DNA from: Kalmanozyma brasiliensis GHG001
Lineage: Eukaryota; Basidiomycota; Ustilaginomycetes; Ustilaginales
Length of the DNA stretch: 64,000 bases
Assembly: GCF_000497045.1 (NCBI RefSeq)
Contig: NW_015961953.1
Span: 186,001-250,000, forward strand
Direction of reading: 5' to 3'
The translations under genes and the position numbers were made by a program. How positions within the stretch are numbered: the first letter of the stretch is position 1; each line of letters begins with the position of its first letter. The notes below the pieces were generated by a model that was not told the DNA's origin, searched no databases, and saw nothing but the letters and a program-made list of their open reading frames with translations. This document shows, piece by piece, positions 50,993 to 62,083 of this stretch.

Positions 50993-53323
50993 ATGCCTGC
51001 GCCGAATCAAGGCTTTCGTGGCGCTTCCCTCTATTCTGGCATCTTCGATTCTCAGGAACCACCCAAGGATATGCCAAGAGATGACGACGTCGCACAAGCT
51101 TCCGAAGGAACATCACGGCAGACCCAAGGAGGCTCCTCGACGGACAGTAGCACGACGGTCAAACCGACAAATGCTGCTGCTACGAACGATGCGGCGAGCT
51201 CCTCCAAGTCTTCAGGTACACTTCTGAATGCAGTCTCCTCCTCGCACCGAGCCTGGTCGTCTCTGCCTCGTTCCGGCCTGGTCAGTGGCTGAACACACAG
51301 GACCGCCGCGGCAGATGATCGTCAGAAGGAGCTGGCCGACAACCCTATAGACAGCGATGCTCACAATCTGCTTTCTTCTCCCCACCAAAACCTCGTCGGA
51401 CGCCCTAACTCGAGACAGGTTGGTCTGCAGCTCTCCGCTTTGCGCCACGTCGCACTGCAGCTGCTTCCAAAGCGAAAGCGAAACCGAATGCGGCTTTCGT
51501 TGCTTCCTTTGCGCCCGCACCACAGACAGATACAGACGTCGAGGAAGCGCCCAAAGGATCGCTTAGTCGGGCGCCGGGCGTCGCGCCGAAAGCCTCGTCT
51601 CCAACCTCAGCGTCTACATCTGAGCCCTTGGCACCAGCAGCAACTTCCATCGCGAAGCATGGTTCCCCGACCGGTACAGGATCCGGTCCGAGCAGATCTC
51701 TGCCTAGCGTTGACACTGCCGACTTGAAGCTTACAGCTTTAGCTCTGCCTAATACGGATCCCGACGACGAATGGCTCCTGTCCCGGCTGGCGAAGTACCC
51801 CATCGCGGAACCGCCGCCGTTCACACTGCCACCGGAGGACATCGAGCGTGACAAGGCTTATGCACGACAAGCTGCAGCAGCGCGTGGCGAGACTCGTCAG
51901 CACAGCAGCTATGATGATGTGGATGGTGTCGACGAAGATGACGAGGATGTGAATGGGTTCTTCTCGACCAATGCGGGCAAGCGAGCTGCTGCCAAGAAAA
52001 AGGTGAGTGGCAATCTGAAGACAAGTCCCTTAAGTGCAAGGATTCTGACTACTCTCATCGGACCTGTCATGGACACAGCGGAAGCGCAAGAGAGGAACGT
52101 CTCCGCCAGTCGGGCCGAACATGACCGCCGAGTACGACCCGCGCATCCCGAACGATTACATGGCGTACAAGCATTTGGTGTACGAGAGGCGCAAGGCCGA
52201 ACTCGAATACAGGAGATGGCAACAGGAGCGGGAAGAGCGAGGCTATGGAGATCAAGACGATGAGGACTGGGACGAAGACGAGCAGGAGTGGCGAGATGAC
52301 GAGCATGTCAACGATGAACCAGCGAATGCCCTCGCACCGCCTGGGTCTCTTCCAGGTCAGACGGATGCGACCATTGCAAAGCTCTGGGCACCGCCGCCGT
52401 CCGCGCAGGCCTTGACGGGGGAAGAAGCGTATGCGCGTCGCGTTGCCATGTCTGCCGAGCCCTCCGTTGCTGTTATCGCTGCTACTGAACCCGCTCCTGC
52501 TGCTGCTCCACTGTCCAGCGGCGAAGAGGTCTATCAACGAAGAATCGCGATGACCAGTGCTGCCACAGGCGAAGAAGCGTACCTTCGCCGGCTTGCCATG
52601 TCACAGGTACGCCCACCTGGTCCTCCACCCGGTCCGCCCCCCGGCCCGCCACCGTCTCGTCCCCCACAACCATCTCAGCCGACTAGCTCGTCCGACTCGC
52701 TCTCATCCCAACGCGCGGCAGCAGCGGCCATCGCAGCGCGGCTCAACTCACTCCATCCCACCCCCGCCCCATCCTCCGCCGCGCCCACCCCTGCGCAGAC
52801 GTCAGGAGACCCGTTTACGTTCGCCGCTCGTCTCATGACCTCCTACGGCTACGTTCCGGGCACGGGCCTTGGCGCCTCCTCGAATGGTATCATCGAACCC
52901 CTCACTGCTACCGCCTCAAAGGGGAAGGGTCGGGGCGAGATCAGCAACCCCGCTCAGCGCGCCCTCGCCGACGCCGACACGGCCAAGTACGGAAGCAGCA
53001 CAGCCTCACCCATAGTAGTGCTGCTCAACATGGCCACGCCTACCGACCTCGCATCCAGCACAGCCCGGAGCGAGCTGATCGAAGACATCGAGGGGGAGTG
53101 CGCGAAGTTTGGCATCGTGAAGCAAGTCAAACCGTGGTCAGAGGGGGAAGGAGGGCAGGTGAGGGTCTTTGTGGAGTTCACGGGCGAGGCGGGCAGTTGG
53201 AAGGCTGTCAGGGGTTTGGATGGAAGGTGGTTTGAGGGCAGACAGGTGAGGGCTTGCTATTATGATCAGGGAGCTTGGGTGAGGGGCGAGCTCGGGTTGC
53301 CGGTTGGGGCGAGTGATCGTTGA
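50993..53323 (+). CDS. SPF45: Splicing factor SPF45/RBM17 (G-patch and UHM-type RRM)
   Basis: Three exons: 50993-51215, 51419-52002 and 52079-53323, with donors GTACAC and GTGAGT; 683 aa. Splice 1 recreates GWSAALRFAP, a conserved N-terminal motif, with a CTAAC branch-like site at 51405-51409. Splice 2 recreates KKKRKRKRGTSPP before AEYDPRIPNDY. SPF45 is a U2-related factor that acts in 3' splice-site choice. A G-patch lies at about 485-535 (TFAARLMTSYGYVPGTGLG). The C-terminal UHM/RRM (about 555-670) has the RWF-type loop DGRWFEGRQVRACYYD. Three short repeats containing GEE(A/V)Y.RR occur in the middle. The gene is divergent from MED4 and tail to tail with the phosphatidylserine synthase. 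Confidence 0.88.
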
Positions 53324-53562
53324 GGTGCACAGAATGACGGAAGATGCGTTGTTTAAGAAGAGAGAGGAAGGAGGACTGGGAAAAGATCACACACACTTAA
53401 GACGCTCTGACCCTTGCAAGTCACTCTTTTGGGACATCTTTGACCGCTTTGCGACAGTTTGCTTTTCATTTTGTGTGTGCTTTCGAATACACCATCTTCC
53501 CTTCGCAGTCGCGGGAACGCGTCCTCGTCCGCCCCCTAACAGCTTTCTTCGTGATGCACCTT

Positions 53563-54744
53563 CTAGGGCTTAGGCACCCTCAACGTCTTGCTGACCATGG
53601 CCGTCGCCCAAGCCAACCACAGGAAGGCCAGCCAGTGACCCTGCACCTTGGCGAGCTCAGCCCACTGGCTCGCCTCCTTGACGCTGAGACCGGGCATCAG
53701 CTCGAGCACCTTGGCGACGTACGGCGAGAGGTCGATGGTAAACATCCCCAGCGGGACACCTTTAGCGTTGAAGCTCTCTGGCAGATACTCCCTGAGCGAG
53801 CCGGTGAACGTGAGACCTTTGTCCGAGATGTAACCTCTCTCCTTTGCGAGTGCGACAGGCAGACCACCAGCCTCGATGCGACCGGTGAGCAGGCACACCG
53901 CCATGCCACCGACCAGCACGAGCGAGGACGGAATCGGCAGGCCTTCAAAGTACCTCGCCTTACCCGAGGCATCGTGCGGGATCGTCGCCGCGGTCACATT
54001 GAACCTAGCCAACCTCGCCACACCGGCGCACACGAACAGCGTCAAGATAAAGCTATCCAGCCCACCACGCAGCCCCAGCGAGTAGGCGGCAAACGCAGGT
54101 GCGGCGCCAAACGAGAGCGAATCGGCCAAACTGTCCAATTCCTGCCCGAGCATGCTCGAGCTCTTCCTCCACCTCGCGACTTTTCCATCCAACAGATCGA
54201 AGATCGCGCCGAAGAGAGGGAACCACAGCGCGAGCCAGGCATGCTTCGGATCGCTGGTGATGAGGTACCGCGCGGAAGCGAAGAGGGATTGGGCGCCGCA
54301 GAAGGCGTTCATCAGCGTGAATGCGTCGGCGAGGTGAAAGTTGCGCACGAGCGAGAAATGGCCGTCGGTCTCGACGAATTTGAGCAGCTCGGAATCGTGG
54401 TCGTCGCCAGACTTGGGTTTGGGGCCGTTGGGCTTGCGCTGACGAAGGTTCTTGCCTCCGGGCGAGGAGAGTTGCTTGGTCATGTTGGCTTGTAGGTTGG
54501 TGGGAGCAAGGGCGGAGGAAAGCGAGCTTGTGGAGGTGAGTTGAGCTGCGCCTTTGCTGGCTACGCCGGAGGTCGGGTGGGAGAGCGGAACCGGGGTGAT
54601 GAGCGACGGTGCTTGCGGGTCGTCGTTTGAAGAGGAAACGTGTGGGTCCGAGGCTTGGATGGGAGCGAGGGTGGCTCGAGTGGTGTCCGAGGATGCGATG
54701 TCGACGAGAGCGGGATCTGTGATGGCAGGGATGGTACCAGGCAT
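53563..54744 (-). CDS. CHO1: CDP-diacylglycerol-serine O-phosphatidyltransferase
   Basis: Single coding exon, 393 aa from the ATG at 54744 (MPGTIPAITD); in-frame ATGs at 54963 and 54483 are alternatives. The enzyme makes phosphatidylserine from CDP-diacylglycerol and serine at the ER. The CDP-alcohol phosphatidyltransferase motif is complete: Asp186-Gly187, Ala190-Arg191, Gly200, Asp204 and Asp208 (DGKVAR then GQELDSLAD). About 6-8 membrane segments follow a disordered Ser/Thr/Pro-rich N-terminus of some 120 residues. VRNFHLADAFTLMN before the motif is typical for fungal Cho1. It is divergent from PAN2. Confidence 0.9.
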   Translation of the reverse strand: MPGTIPAITDPALVDIASSDTTRATLAPIQASDPHVSSSNDDPQAPSLITPVPLSHPTSGVASKGAAQLTSTSSLSSALAPTNLQANMTKQLSSPGGKNLRQRKPNGPKPKSGDDHDSELLKFVETDGHFSLVRNFHLADAFTLMNAFCGAQSLFASARYLITSDPKHAWLALWFPLFGAIFDLLDGKVARWRKSSSMLGQELDSLADSLSFGAAPAFAAYSLGLRGGLDSFILTLFVCAGVARLARFNVTAATIPHDASGKARYFEGLPIPSSLVLVGGMAVCLLTGRIEAGGLPVALAKERGYISDKGLTFTGSLREYLPESFNAKGVPLGMFTIDLSPYVAKVLELMPGLSVKEASQWAELAKVQGHWLAFLWLAWATAMVSKTLRVPKP

Positions 54745-55453
54745 GAACGTTGGATCGTTGTTGATGCCGTCGTCTTTGGATGATGAAGTCGAGAAGGAAG
54801 AAGAAGATGAACAACGCACAGCTTTGGATGGGACCGAGTCCGAGTGTTTGGCTGGCAATGACGGAATCGTGAATGTGACGCGAAGAAAAAAGAAACACAC
54901 ACGCTTCACAGTCACACCGCCACGGCTTGCTCTCTCTCGTGTTGCATGGTTGACTGAGGCCATTTCGTCACTCTGCAAAATGGCCGTGCGAATGCACTGA
55001 CATGTGGAGAGCAGAAAGCCAAGCCAGCTCGTGGCTTTCCCGAGTGCCTCTTGCTCTCTGTAGCCACTAAAGTCGCACGTGTCTTTTTTCGTGCTACGAG
55101 AGTGTGGACTCAGAAGGTCTCACATGTTTTATCTCGAAAAATCAGCATGACTGAATGCCAAATCTGTCAGTTGAACAACGTCGTCGTCCGACAGCGACCA
55201 ACCCAAAGGGCACCGACACGATCGCGCACACACCAACAGTCTCTCACCAAACGTCTCGTCTATAGCTCGTCCAGCTTCAGTCCGCTCATCAACTTCTGCG
55301 CTGTGAGCAGAGCGAGCAAGTACCAATCACGTCAAACAATGCACCTCATCGACAAACTCGGTAGCCGGTCGTCTGCAAGGGCATAGTCGAAGCGCTTCTC
55401 GTACCAACATTGGCTCGACCTGGTCCCGCCTTTGAAGGGCATTGCAGTCCAAC
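54745..55453. promoter_or_regulatory. Divergent region between CHO1 and PAN2 start codons
   Basis: Holds both promoters; up to about 54963 the CHO1 reading frame is open and could be coding if an earlier start is used. No other gene is supported: the 111-codon open frame at 55051-55386 is unlike any family. Confidence 0.45.
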
Positions 55454-58400
55454 ATGGCCGACTGGAGCGAGCATGCCCACTACGGCAATGCCAATGGCCC
55501 CATGGGTCTGCCGCCAGCCGTCACTGCACTCACCTTCGACTCATACAGCGAGCTCCTCTGGCAAGGCACCTCTTTCGGCACCGTCTCTTCGCTTTACTCG
55601 TCACAACTCTCGCGCTATACATCATACGCTGCGCATGGCGTACCGACCCGGCCCTCGCCCGCAAAGGGCATCCTAGCAGACGAACGACACATCTACTCGA
55701 TTGGTGACAACACCATCAAGTGCTCGCAGCGCCGCGGTCTTGCCAAATGGACCACCCTCACTCAGGACATTGGCACCAATGCCATGAACCTCGTCTCCAT
55801 GTGCGCTTCTCCGCTCGCAGCCTCGTCCGATATCGTCGCCGCAGGCTTGTCTCAGTCTGCTGCCAACACGGGCGAGATCGACAATGACAACGACCTCATC
55901 GTCACGGTCAACAACAGCACCGGAGCTGTCGTCCGCACAGTGCCTGCAGAAGCACCCATTGTACACGTGCGCAAGAGCGGTCGCTATGTATGCGCGGGCA
56001 CCGTCAATGGACATGTTCAGCTTCGTGACCCACGCACACTCAAGGTCGAACATCGCCTTCACGCACATCCCGGTGGTCTTGTCGACGTCCAAGCAGACGG
56101 TCATATCCTCTATTCGGTTGGTTGGACGGTTCGTCAAGGTCATCCCGTACCCGAGCCGCTCGTCAAGGTCCACGATCTGCGTACCATGCGTGCACTCGTG
56201 CCCATTCCATTTGCAGCGCCGGGCGGACCGACGTTGCTGGCCATCCATCCCAAATTGTCCTCCACCGTCATCGTTTCGGCTCCCCAAGGCCAATTCCAGA
56301 TCGTCGACATCGGCACGCCAGGCGAGGGCAGGTTCTTCTACACCAACGCTAGCTCCTTCACCACCTCGATGGCCATCTCGCCTTCAGCCGACTACATCGC
56401 GTTCGGTGAAGCCGACGGAAGTGTCCGTCTGTGGAGCTCTTCGTCCGACACGTCCAACTTGCGCTTCAACACGTTCGCCTCTTCTTCGCTCGAGTTCCCC
56501 GACATGACAGACCCAGCGCCCTTCGTCAACTGGTCCACAGAGACGCCACTGTCGTCCATCGGCATGCCGCACTACACCGAAAAGCTCATGTCCTACTTTG
56601 AGTACGAGCAGTACGTCTCGGAAGCATCGCCCCTCTTCAATCCTCCATCCAAGATCGATCCTGCCGTTCTCAACAATCTCAAGACCGTCGACTACTTGGG
56701 CTATGCCAGTCTTCCACCGCATCTGAGGGGAAAGAGGAACGTCGTGTCAGGCAAAGGACCGGGAGGCATTCGAGCCAGTGCACTGCATCGGCCCGAAGAC
56801 CGCAAGAAGATCGGAATCCCGCTCTTCCGCAGCGAAAAGGAGAAGGAGCAGACCAAGAAGGCAGCCGCCGCAGCAGCGGCAGGCATCACTCCAGCAGACA
56901 AGAAGAAGAAGAAGGCAGACAAGAAAAGAGCCGAGGCTGGCTCGGAAAGTGTGTCCACCTCGGCAGATTCTCGACCAGAACGCAAAGCAGCCTCAGAGAA
57001 TGCATCGACCTCGCGCACGGTCAACAGCACATCCAATCTGGCCAGGATGGACAACAGCCCCACCGATGACGTTGCTATGGGTCAAAACGACGATGAAGAC
57101 AACGCATCTGGACGAGAACGCGACTCGGACGACAGCAGCGACGACAGCGATGCATCCGACGAGGAAGAAGGGCAAGAGGACGTCGACACAGCAGAAGCCA
57201 TGCTCGTTAAAGGACAAATGCCTTCGTACTACCGCTTCAAGACCATCCAGTACTCAAAGTTCGGTGTCGAAGACTTTGACTTTGACTTCTACAACAGGAC
57301 GCAGTACAGCGGTCTCGAAACCCACATCCAAAACTCGTACGCCAACTCGTATCTCCAAGCGCTTCACTACCTGCCGCCCTTCCGGGAGACGGCCAAGGCA
57401 CACATCCTGCAGAACTGCCCGCGCGAGAACTGTCTGCTGTGCGAGGCGGGCTTCCTGTTCCGCATGCTCGAAGATGCCAGAGGCGCCAACTGCCAGGCGT
57501 CCAACTTCCTTCGTGCATTTGGCAACAGTCAGAAAGCCACCAGCCTTGGCTTGATGGACCGCGAGGACAGCTTGACCAACCAGTCGAGCGCCAGTGGAGC
57601 GAGCAAGAACGAGATCGTGTACAGCCAGCTGGTTCAAACCTTGAACAGGTTCGTATTGGACTGCACCGCCAACGAAGCGCAAGCGTCGACGGACAACTCG
57701 ACTGGAAGCAATGCGCCGACATCGAGCTCGGCGCCCAGTCGTGCATCCCCTGCTGGTGCACCTCCTGGCTTAGGACCACCTCTCAGCAGCAACCGCGGCG
57801 GCGGACTGAGTCCAGGACGAAGGCTCCCGGGCGACCCGACGTCTCCCACATCGCCGCTGCCAGCGGAATCCACCGTGTCCGCAGCCACCTCGAGCGTGGC
57901 CAAGCTCTTTGCACTCAACACGGTCGCCAAGACGGTCTGCATCCACTGCGGCCGCGAAAACACACGCAGCAATCCGCTGCTGTCTGTCGACCTCATCTAT
58001 CCTCGTCGTGCCATGTCCAACGAACCTGCGCCCGCCTCCGACTTTGCCACGGTGCTACGCGCATCGCTACTGCGAGAAGTGCAGAACCGAGCTCCCTGCC
58101 GAGCCTGTCAGTTTACCGCCATGTTCCGAACCCGCCGGGTGATGCCGGCCACGTCGGAGCTGCCTCGTGTTCTGTCAGTCAACGCCGCAATCCAGGCTCC
58201 CGAGCACCTGCACTACTGGTTGGATGACAACCAGAAGGGCGGCAAAGCAACACCCGCACGATCGAACGGGCAGCAGCAGCAGCCATATGGCAAGGGGTCG
58301 TACATGGGCGGCATGCATGGTAACAACCAGCGCGGTGGTGGACCAGCCCTGCCAACAGGCCCGCGAGCCGACAATAAAGCAACAGGCGGAGACGCCAAAC

Positions 58401-59743
58401 GCACTTATCTTCCGCCTCGCATTGCTATCGGCGTCCATGGTGAGGATTTGCGCGTGCTTCCCATTTACACGGCCGCCGACCTGGACAGAGCCAAGATGTC
58501 GCTTGGACGGCAAGCGGCGATCTACAAGCTTCGATCGATGGTGGTGCAGATCTCGGCGGAGAAGGAGCAGCCGCACCTGTGCGCCATCGTTCGCGTCCCG
58601 GAGGCCGAATCGATCGACGCAGCAGCAACCACAGCAACGACGCCCAAGCTGACCAACGCGACCATCGCTGGAGGGGTCAAGAAGAGCGCCAAAGCCAAAG
58701 CGAACGCGCTCGGACCGTGGCATCTATTCAACGACTTCCTGGTGCGCAACATCTCGGAGGGCGAAGCGCTGGGTTTCCAGAACGCATGGAAGATGCCGTC
58801 GGTGCTCATGTGGGAACGGGAAGACGTGGAGCCGTTGTCGATCCTCGAGCTGCGCCAAGGACGTACGTCGATCGACCCGACCATTCTTTGCCGTGACTTT
58901 AACATCTCGCACCACCGCGATCTGAAGCGGATCCGTCACAGCCTGCTGTCGGAAGAGGAGCTGCCTGGGCCGGGTACGTTGGTTGCGATCGATGCCGAGT
59001 TCGTGGCGCTCAACCAGGAGGAGTTGGAGATTCGATCAGACGGCACACGCTCGGTGATTCGCCCCACACGTCTTTCTCTCGCTCGTGTCTCCGTAGTCCG
59101 CGGTCAAGGCGCGCAAGAAGGCGCGGCGTTCATCGATGACCACATCTACACGCAAGAAGAAGTGGTGGACTATCTCACCAAGTTCTCTGGCATTCTTCCT
59201 GGCGATCTCGACCCAGCCACCTCCAAACACACCGTTGTGCCGCTGAAGTCAGCCTACAAGAAGCTGCGGCTGCTCGTGGATCGCGGGTGCATCTTCATCG
59301 GCCATGGGCTCAAGAAGGATTTCCGCATCATCAACATTTTTGTTCCGCCAGCGCAGGTGATTGATACGGTGGACCTGTATCATTCGGCGAACCACCCGAG
59401 ACGGTTGAGTTTGCGATTCCTGTCGTGGTTCCTGCTCAAGATCGATATTCAATCGGGGGCGGCGGCTAACAACCAGATCACGGCGAGGGAGGAAGCGGCG
59501 TCCAAGGCGAGCGGGGAGAGTAAGGAGGGGAAGGAGGTCAAGGAGAACGTGGCCCAGTCGGCAAGTGGTGCTGGATCAACGGCGGTGGAAGGAGGTCACG
59601 ATTCGATCGAGGATGCGCTCGCTGCGTTGAAGCTGTTCAGACTGTACGAGTCGTTCAACAAGGATGGTAGGCTGGAGGACGTGCTGGAGGATATCTACGA
59701 TGTTGGACGTCGACTCAATTGGAAGCCGCCGAATGCTACGTAG
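55454..59743 (+). CDS. PAN2: PAN2 catalytic subunit of the Pan2-Pan3 poly(A) nuclease
   Basis: Single exon, 1429 aa, start ATGGCCGACTGG at 55454. Pan2-Pan3 shortens mRNA poly(A) tails bound by Pab1, the first step of deadenylation in the cytoplasm. Order: WD40 propeller (about 15-390), a linker with a Lys/Ala-rich and acidic stretch (about 430-580), and a ubiquitin-hydrolase-like domain without catalytic function in this family (about 595-1100; NSYANSYLQALHYLPPF). The C-terminal DEDD exonuclease (about 1175-1400) has Asp1180 and Glu1182 (DAEF), GHGLKKDFRIIN, and DSIEDALAALKLF for the last acidic residue. Length is somewhat above the yeast protein because of low-complexity inserts. Confidence 0.95.
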   Translation: MADWSEHAHYGNANGPMGLPPAVTALTFDSYSELLWQGTSFGTVSSLYSSQLSRYTSYAAHGVPTRPSPAKGILADERHIYSIGDNTIKCSQRRGLAKWTTLTQDIGTNAMNLVSMCASPLAASSDIVAAGLSQSAANTGEIDNDNDLIVTVNNSTGAVVRTVPAEAPIVHVRKSGRYVCAGTVNGHVQLRDPRTLKVEHRLHAHPGGLVDVQADGHILYSVGWTVRQGHPVPEPLVKVHDLRTMRALVPIPFAAPGGPTLLAIHPKLSSTVIVSAPQGQFQIVDIGTPGEGRFFYTNASSFTTSMAISPSADYIAFGEADGSVRLWSSSSDTSNLRFNTFASSSLEFPDMTDPAPFVNWSTETPLSSIGMPHYTEKLMSYFEYEQYVSEASPLFNPPSKIDPAVLNNLKTVDYLGYASLPPHLRGKRNVVSGKGPGGIRASALHRPEDRKKIGIPLFRSEKEKEQTKKAAAAAAAGITPADKKKKKADKKRAEAGSESVSTSADSRPERKAASENASTSRTVNSTSNLARMDNSPTDDVAMGQNDDEDNASGRERDSDDSSDDSDASDEEEGQEDVDTAEAMLVKGQMPSYYRFKTIQYSKFGVEDFDFDFYNRTQYSGLETHIQNSYANSYLQALHYLPPFRETAKAHILQNCPRENCLLCEAGFLFRMLEDARGANCQASNFLRAFGNSQKATSLGLMDREDSLTNQSSASGASKNEIVYSQLVQTLNRFVLDCTANEAQASTDNSTGSNAPTSSSAPSRASPAGAPPGLGPPLSSNRGGGLSPGRRLPGDPTSPTSPLPAESTVSAATSSVAKLFALNTVAKTVCIHCGRENTRSNPLLSVDLIYPRRAMSNEPAPASDFATVLRASLLREVQNRAPCRACQFTAMFRTRRVMPATSELPRVLSVNAAIQAPEHLHYWLDDNQKGGKATPARSNGQQQQPYGKGSYMGGMHGNNQRGGGPALPTGPRADNKATGGDAKRTYLPPRIAIGVHGEDLRVLPIYTAADLDRAKMSLGRQAAIYKLRSMVVQISAEKEQPHLCAIVRVPEAESIDAAATTATTPKLTNATIAGGVKKSAKAKANALGPWHLFNDFLVRNISEGEALGFQNAWKMPSVLMWEREDVEPLSILELRQGRTSIDPTILCRDFNISHHRDLKRIRHSLLSEEELPGPGTLVAIDAEFVALNQEELEIRSDGTRSVIRPTRLSLARVSVVRGQGAQEGAAFIDDHIYTQEEVVDYLTKFSGILPGDLDPATSKHTVVPLKSAYKKLRLLVDRGCIFIGHGLKKDFRIINIFVPPAQVIDTVDLYHSANHPRRLSLRFLSWFLLKIDIQSGAAANNQITAREEAASKASGESKEGKEVKENVAQSASGAGSTAVEGGHDSIEDALAALKLFRLYESFNKDGRLEDVLEDIYDVGRRLNWKPPNAT

Positions 59744-62083
59744 CCAGTAGTCTCATCAGCAAATGCAATTGTTCCGATACATCAGCTTCTGTGCATCTGT
59801 CGGCAAGGCAACAAACATTCTGCTCTATCGGCTATGCCTCCGCAAAAGTTCGGAAGCGTCAGTCATCGTTGCATATCTCGAGATCCTTGAGGTGAAGAGA
59901 GCCTAAATAGAAGCGCCTTTCTCCGCTGTAGGGGAGATGAGTCTCCAAGCGAGGTATTCATGCGGCCCTTGCCAAGGGCAAACCTGGGTATGGAGGGGGT
60001 GGTCTACGTAATCCACCAACGAACCAATCAAAACGTGTCTATTTCCAATTATAACTATGCACTCTCACGGCTGCGGGTATCCACCAAGACCGCCGGCCAT
60101 CCCGCCGATACAATCCTGAGCAGTCTGTTTTCGGCCAAGCAACGCAGTCGATGAAGCTTGTGTTGCTGACTCGAAACGTGTCGCTCATCGCGATCGACAG
60201 TGTTGCGCTCCTTGCGAGATATTGGACTTCCGCTCCAACGCTGCTGAATCGACCGGTGCATCCGTCATGCATCTATCTGTGTCGAGCAACAGAAGCGTTG
60301 AAGACGTGCCGCCGGTGTGACCATTGCTGCTGCCGTGGAGTCCGAGACACCTCAACCCGACGAAAGGCCAACGACCGCGTTGAATAGAAGGCGAGCGTAA
60401 TGTACAGGCATGTACGTAACGCGTTCGAGCGGAGTCCGGTCTCCGTGATGCTCGAGGTCCACGGAGCCGCTCACTGTGGCCCGACTTGCCCTCATTCGGT
60501 GTGATTGGGAGCCGAGAGACAGGCCAGCCACATGTGATTTTGAATTGCAAATTCAAATCTGGTGGCTAAATCATCACTTTTCGCCTGCGAGACCAGGAAG
60601 CAAGAGAGCATTCTGAGGATGTGCGCGGAAGGCCGTCATCTTGTACTCTCGCGATGCAGAACTGCTTGCTCGAAACGTCAAGGTAGAAGGCGTCCTTGTG
60701 TGCCGCGCTCTGTGATTTGCAAGACGATCCTGAACGCTGATCCGCATCTCATCAAAAAGCCGCTCAACCGCGGCAATGCATCGGCAAAATGCCCTACGGA
60801 GGCTGACATATTTGGTCAACCGTAGGGAAACATCGGCCTCGCTTTGGTGCTTTCGCCTAAAACAAGCATGGTCGCCTCACCCTCTCCGCGTTTCGACCTC
60901 ATGGTCATCTTGGTCGAGGCAATTCCGAAGTCTCTGTCAAGGGCTTTCAAACGTTGTTGACTGCTCGAGGTCGTCTCACGCCACGCTACGCCACAACGTT
61001 TTCGGGTAGCGCCCCCGACCAAGTCCGTTGACCTAGTCTGCCCTGAATGCTTTGCCGTTCAGCATGAGAACCCTGTTCATGCCAGTTGGGCTCGCTTCGC
61101 CTGCTCCAAGACGCCAAACCTGGCTGCGTCATTGTTTCTCCGCACCGCGACTGGCCCTGACAGCTGGAGCTGCACAAATTTCTGGATGCCGTACCCTTGC
61201 TTGGGTCCCATTTTTTAGGCCTCGGAGCGAGCAACGTTTCGCTCTCCTCCACGGGCTCGATGCTTTTGCCGCCCAAGCTATGCGAATGTCCAAAGCCTCT
61301 TGTTGGCCATGTACGCCGATCTTACTGATGCCTCTTCTTCTTCTCTCTCGACCTAACCATCATCACGACCACCACCAGGACTCCTTTCCGTCTTCTGCAT
61401 TGACTCCCATTGCCTTCAAGAGCGGCTCGTTGCAACTTGTCGATCAAGCACGGTCCTCTACCTCTTTCACGAACCTCCGTCAGCGTTGACCGCTAGCACC
61501 GACTCCGTTACAGCTCAGAGCAGACGCCAAGCTTTGCGTCGCAACAAAGACGAGACGCCGCGCGGCTCGTTGCGAAAAGCTTGCTTCACGGGCCATCCGA
61601 TTACGCCCGCACCATCCCCGCTGCATTGCCGCAACATCACATTGGCGTACCTCGAGCAGGTCACGTCTGTTTTCGTCACGCGTCCACCCACAGTATTGCC
61701 TCAGTGCTTTATCAATACACTCGACTCTCTCAATCGATTCGGCAGGTCCGCTTACCTTCCTTGCCGGTGTCTCTTTAACAAGTCGGCCCCCCCGCTATCG
61801 ATAAGCGGATTCCTTGCATAGTCACGCACACTGTGTCACCGGTTTGGACCCGATCAGCTGCGCAGCTCTCTTGCTTTCCACGCACTGCTCAAGGCTCAGG
61901 CTCAGTCGCAAGCTCCTTCGGCCTCACTCATTCAGCCAAGAGCTTCAAGACCGTTCGCTTGCTTTTGATTGCCTTCATCTCCGTATCCTCACCGCTTCGA
62001 TGCTTTAGACGCGAGGCTTGCCTGCCTGGCTCACTAGACACATCTTCAACTACGCTTGCATAGACAACAAGGACCCACACAAG
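59744..62083. other. Intergenic region upstream of the Zn2Cys6 gene
   Basis: A 2.3 kb stretch with no supported gene. All open frames are short (up to 145 codons) and unlike known families. The last several hundred bases should be the promoter and leader of the Zn2Cys6 gene. A small imperfect palindrome (TTTGAATT, 3-nt gap, AATTCAAA) lies at 60539-60557. No tRNA is seen. Confidence 0.55.

Noticed and set aside
60539..60557. Short palindrome TTTGAATT-gca-AATTCAAA
   Set aside because: Eight-base arms of AT-rich sequence arise easily by chance; no related copy or context suggests an attachment or binding site.
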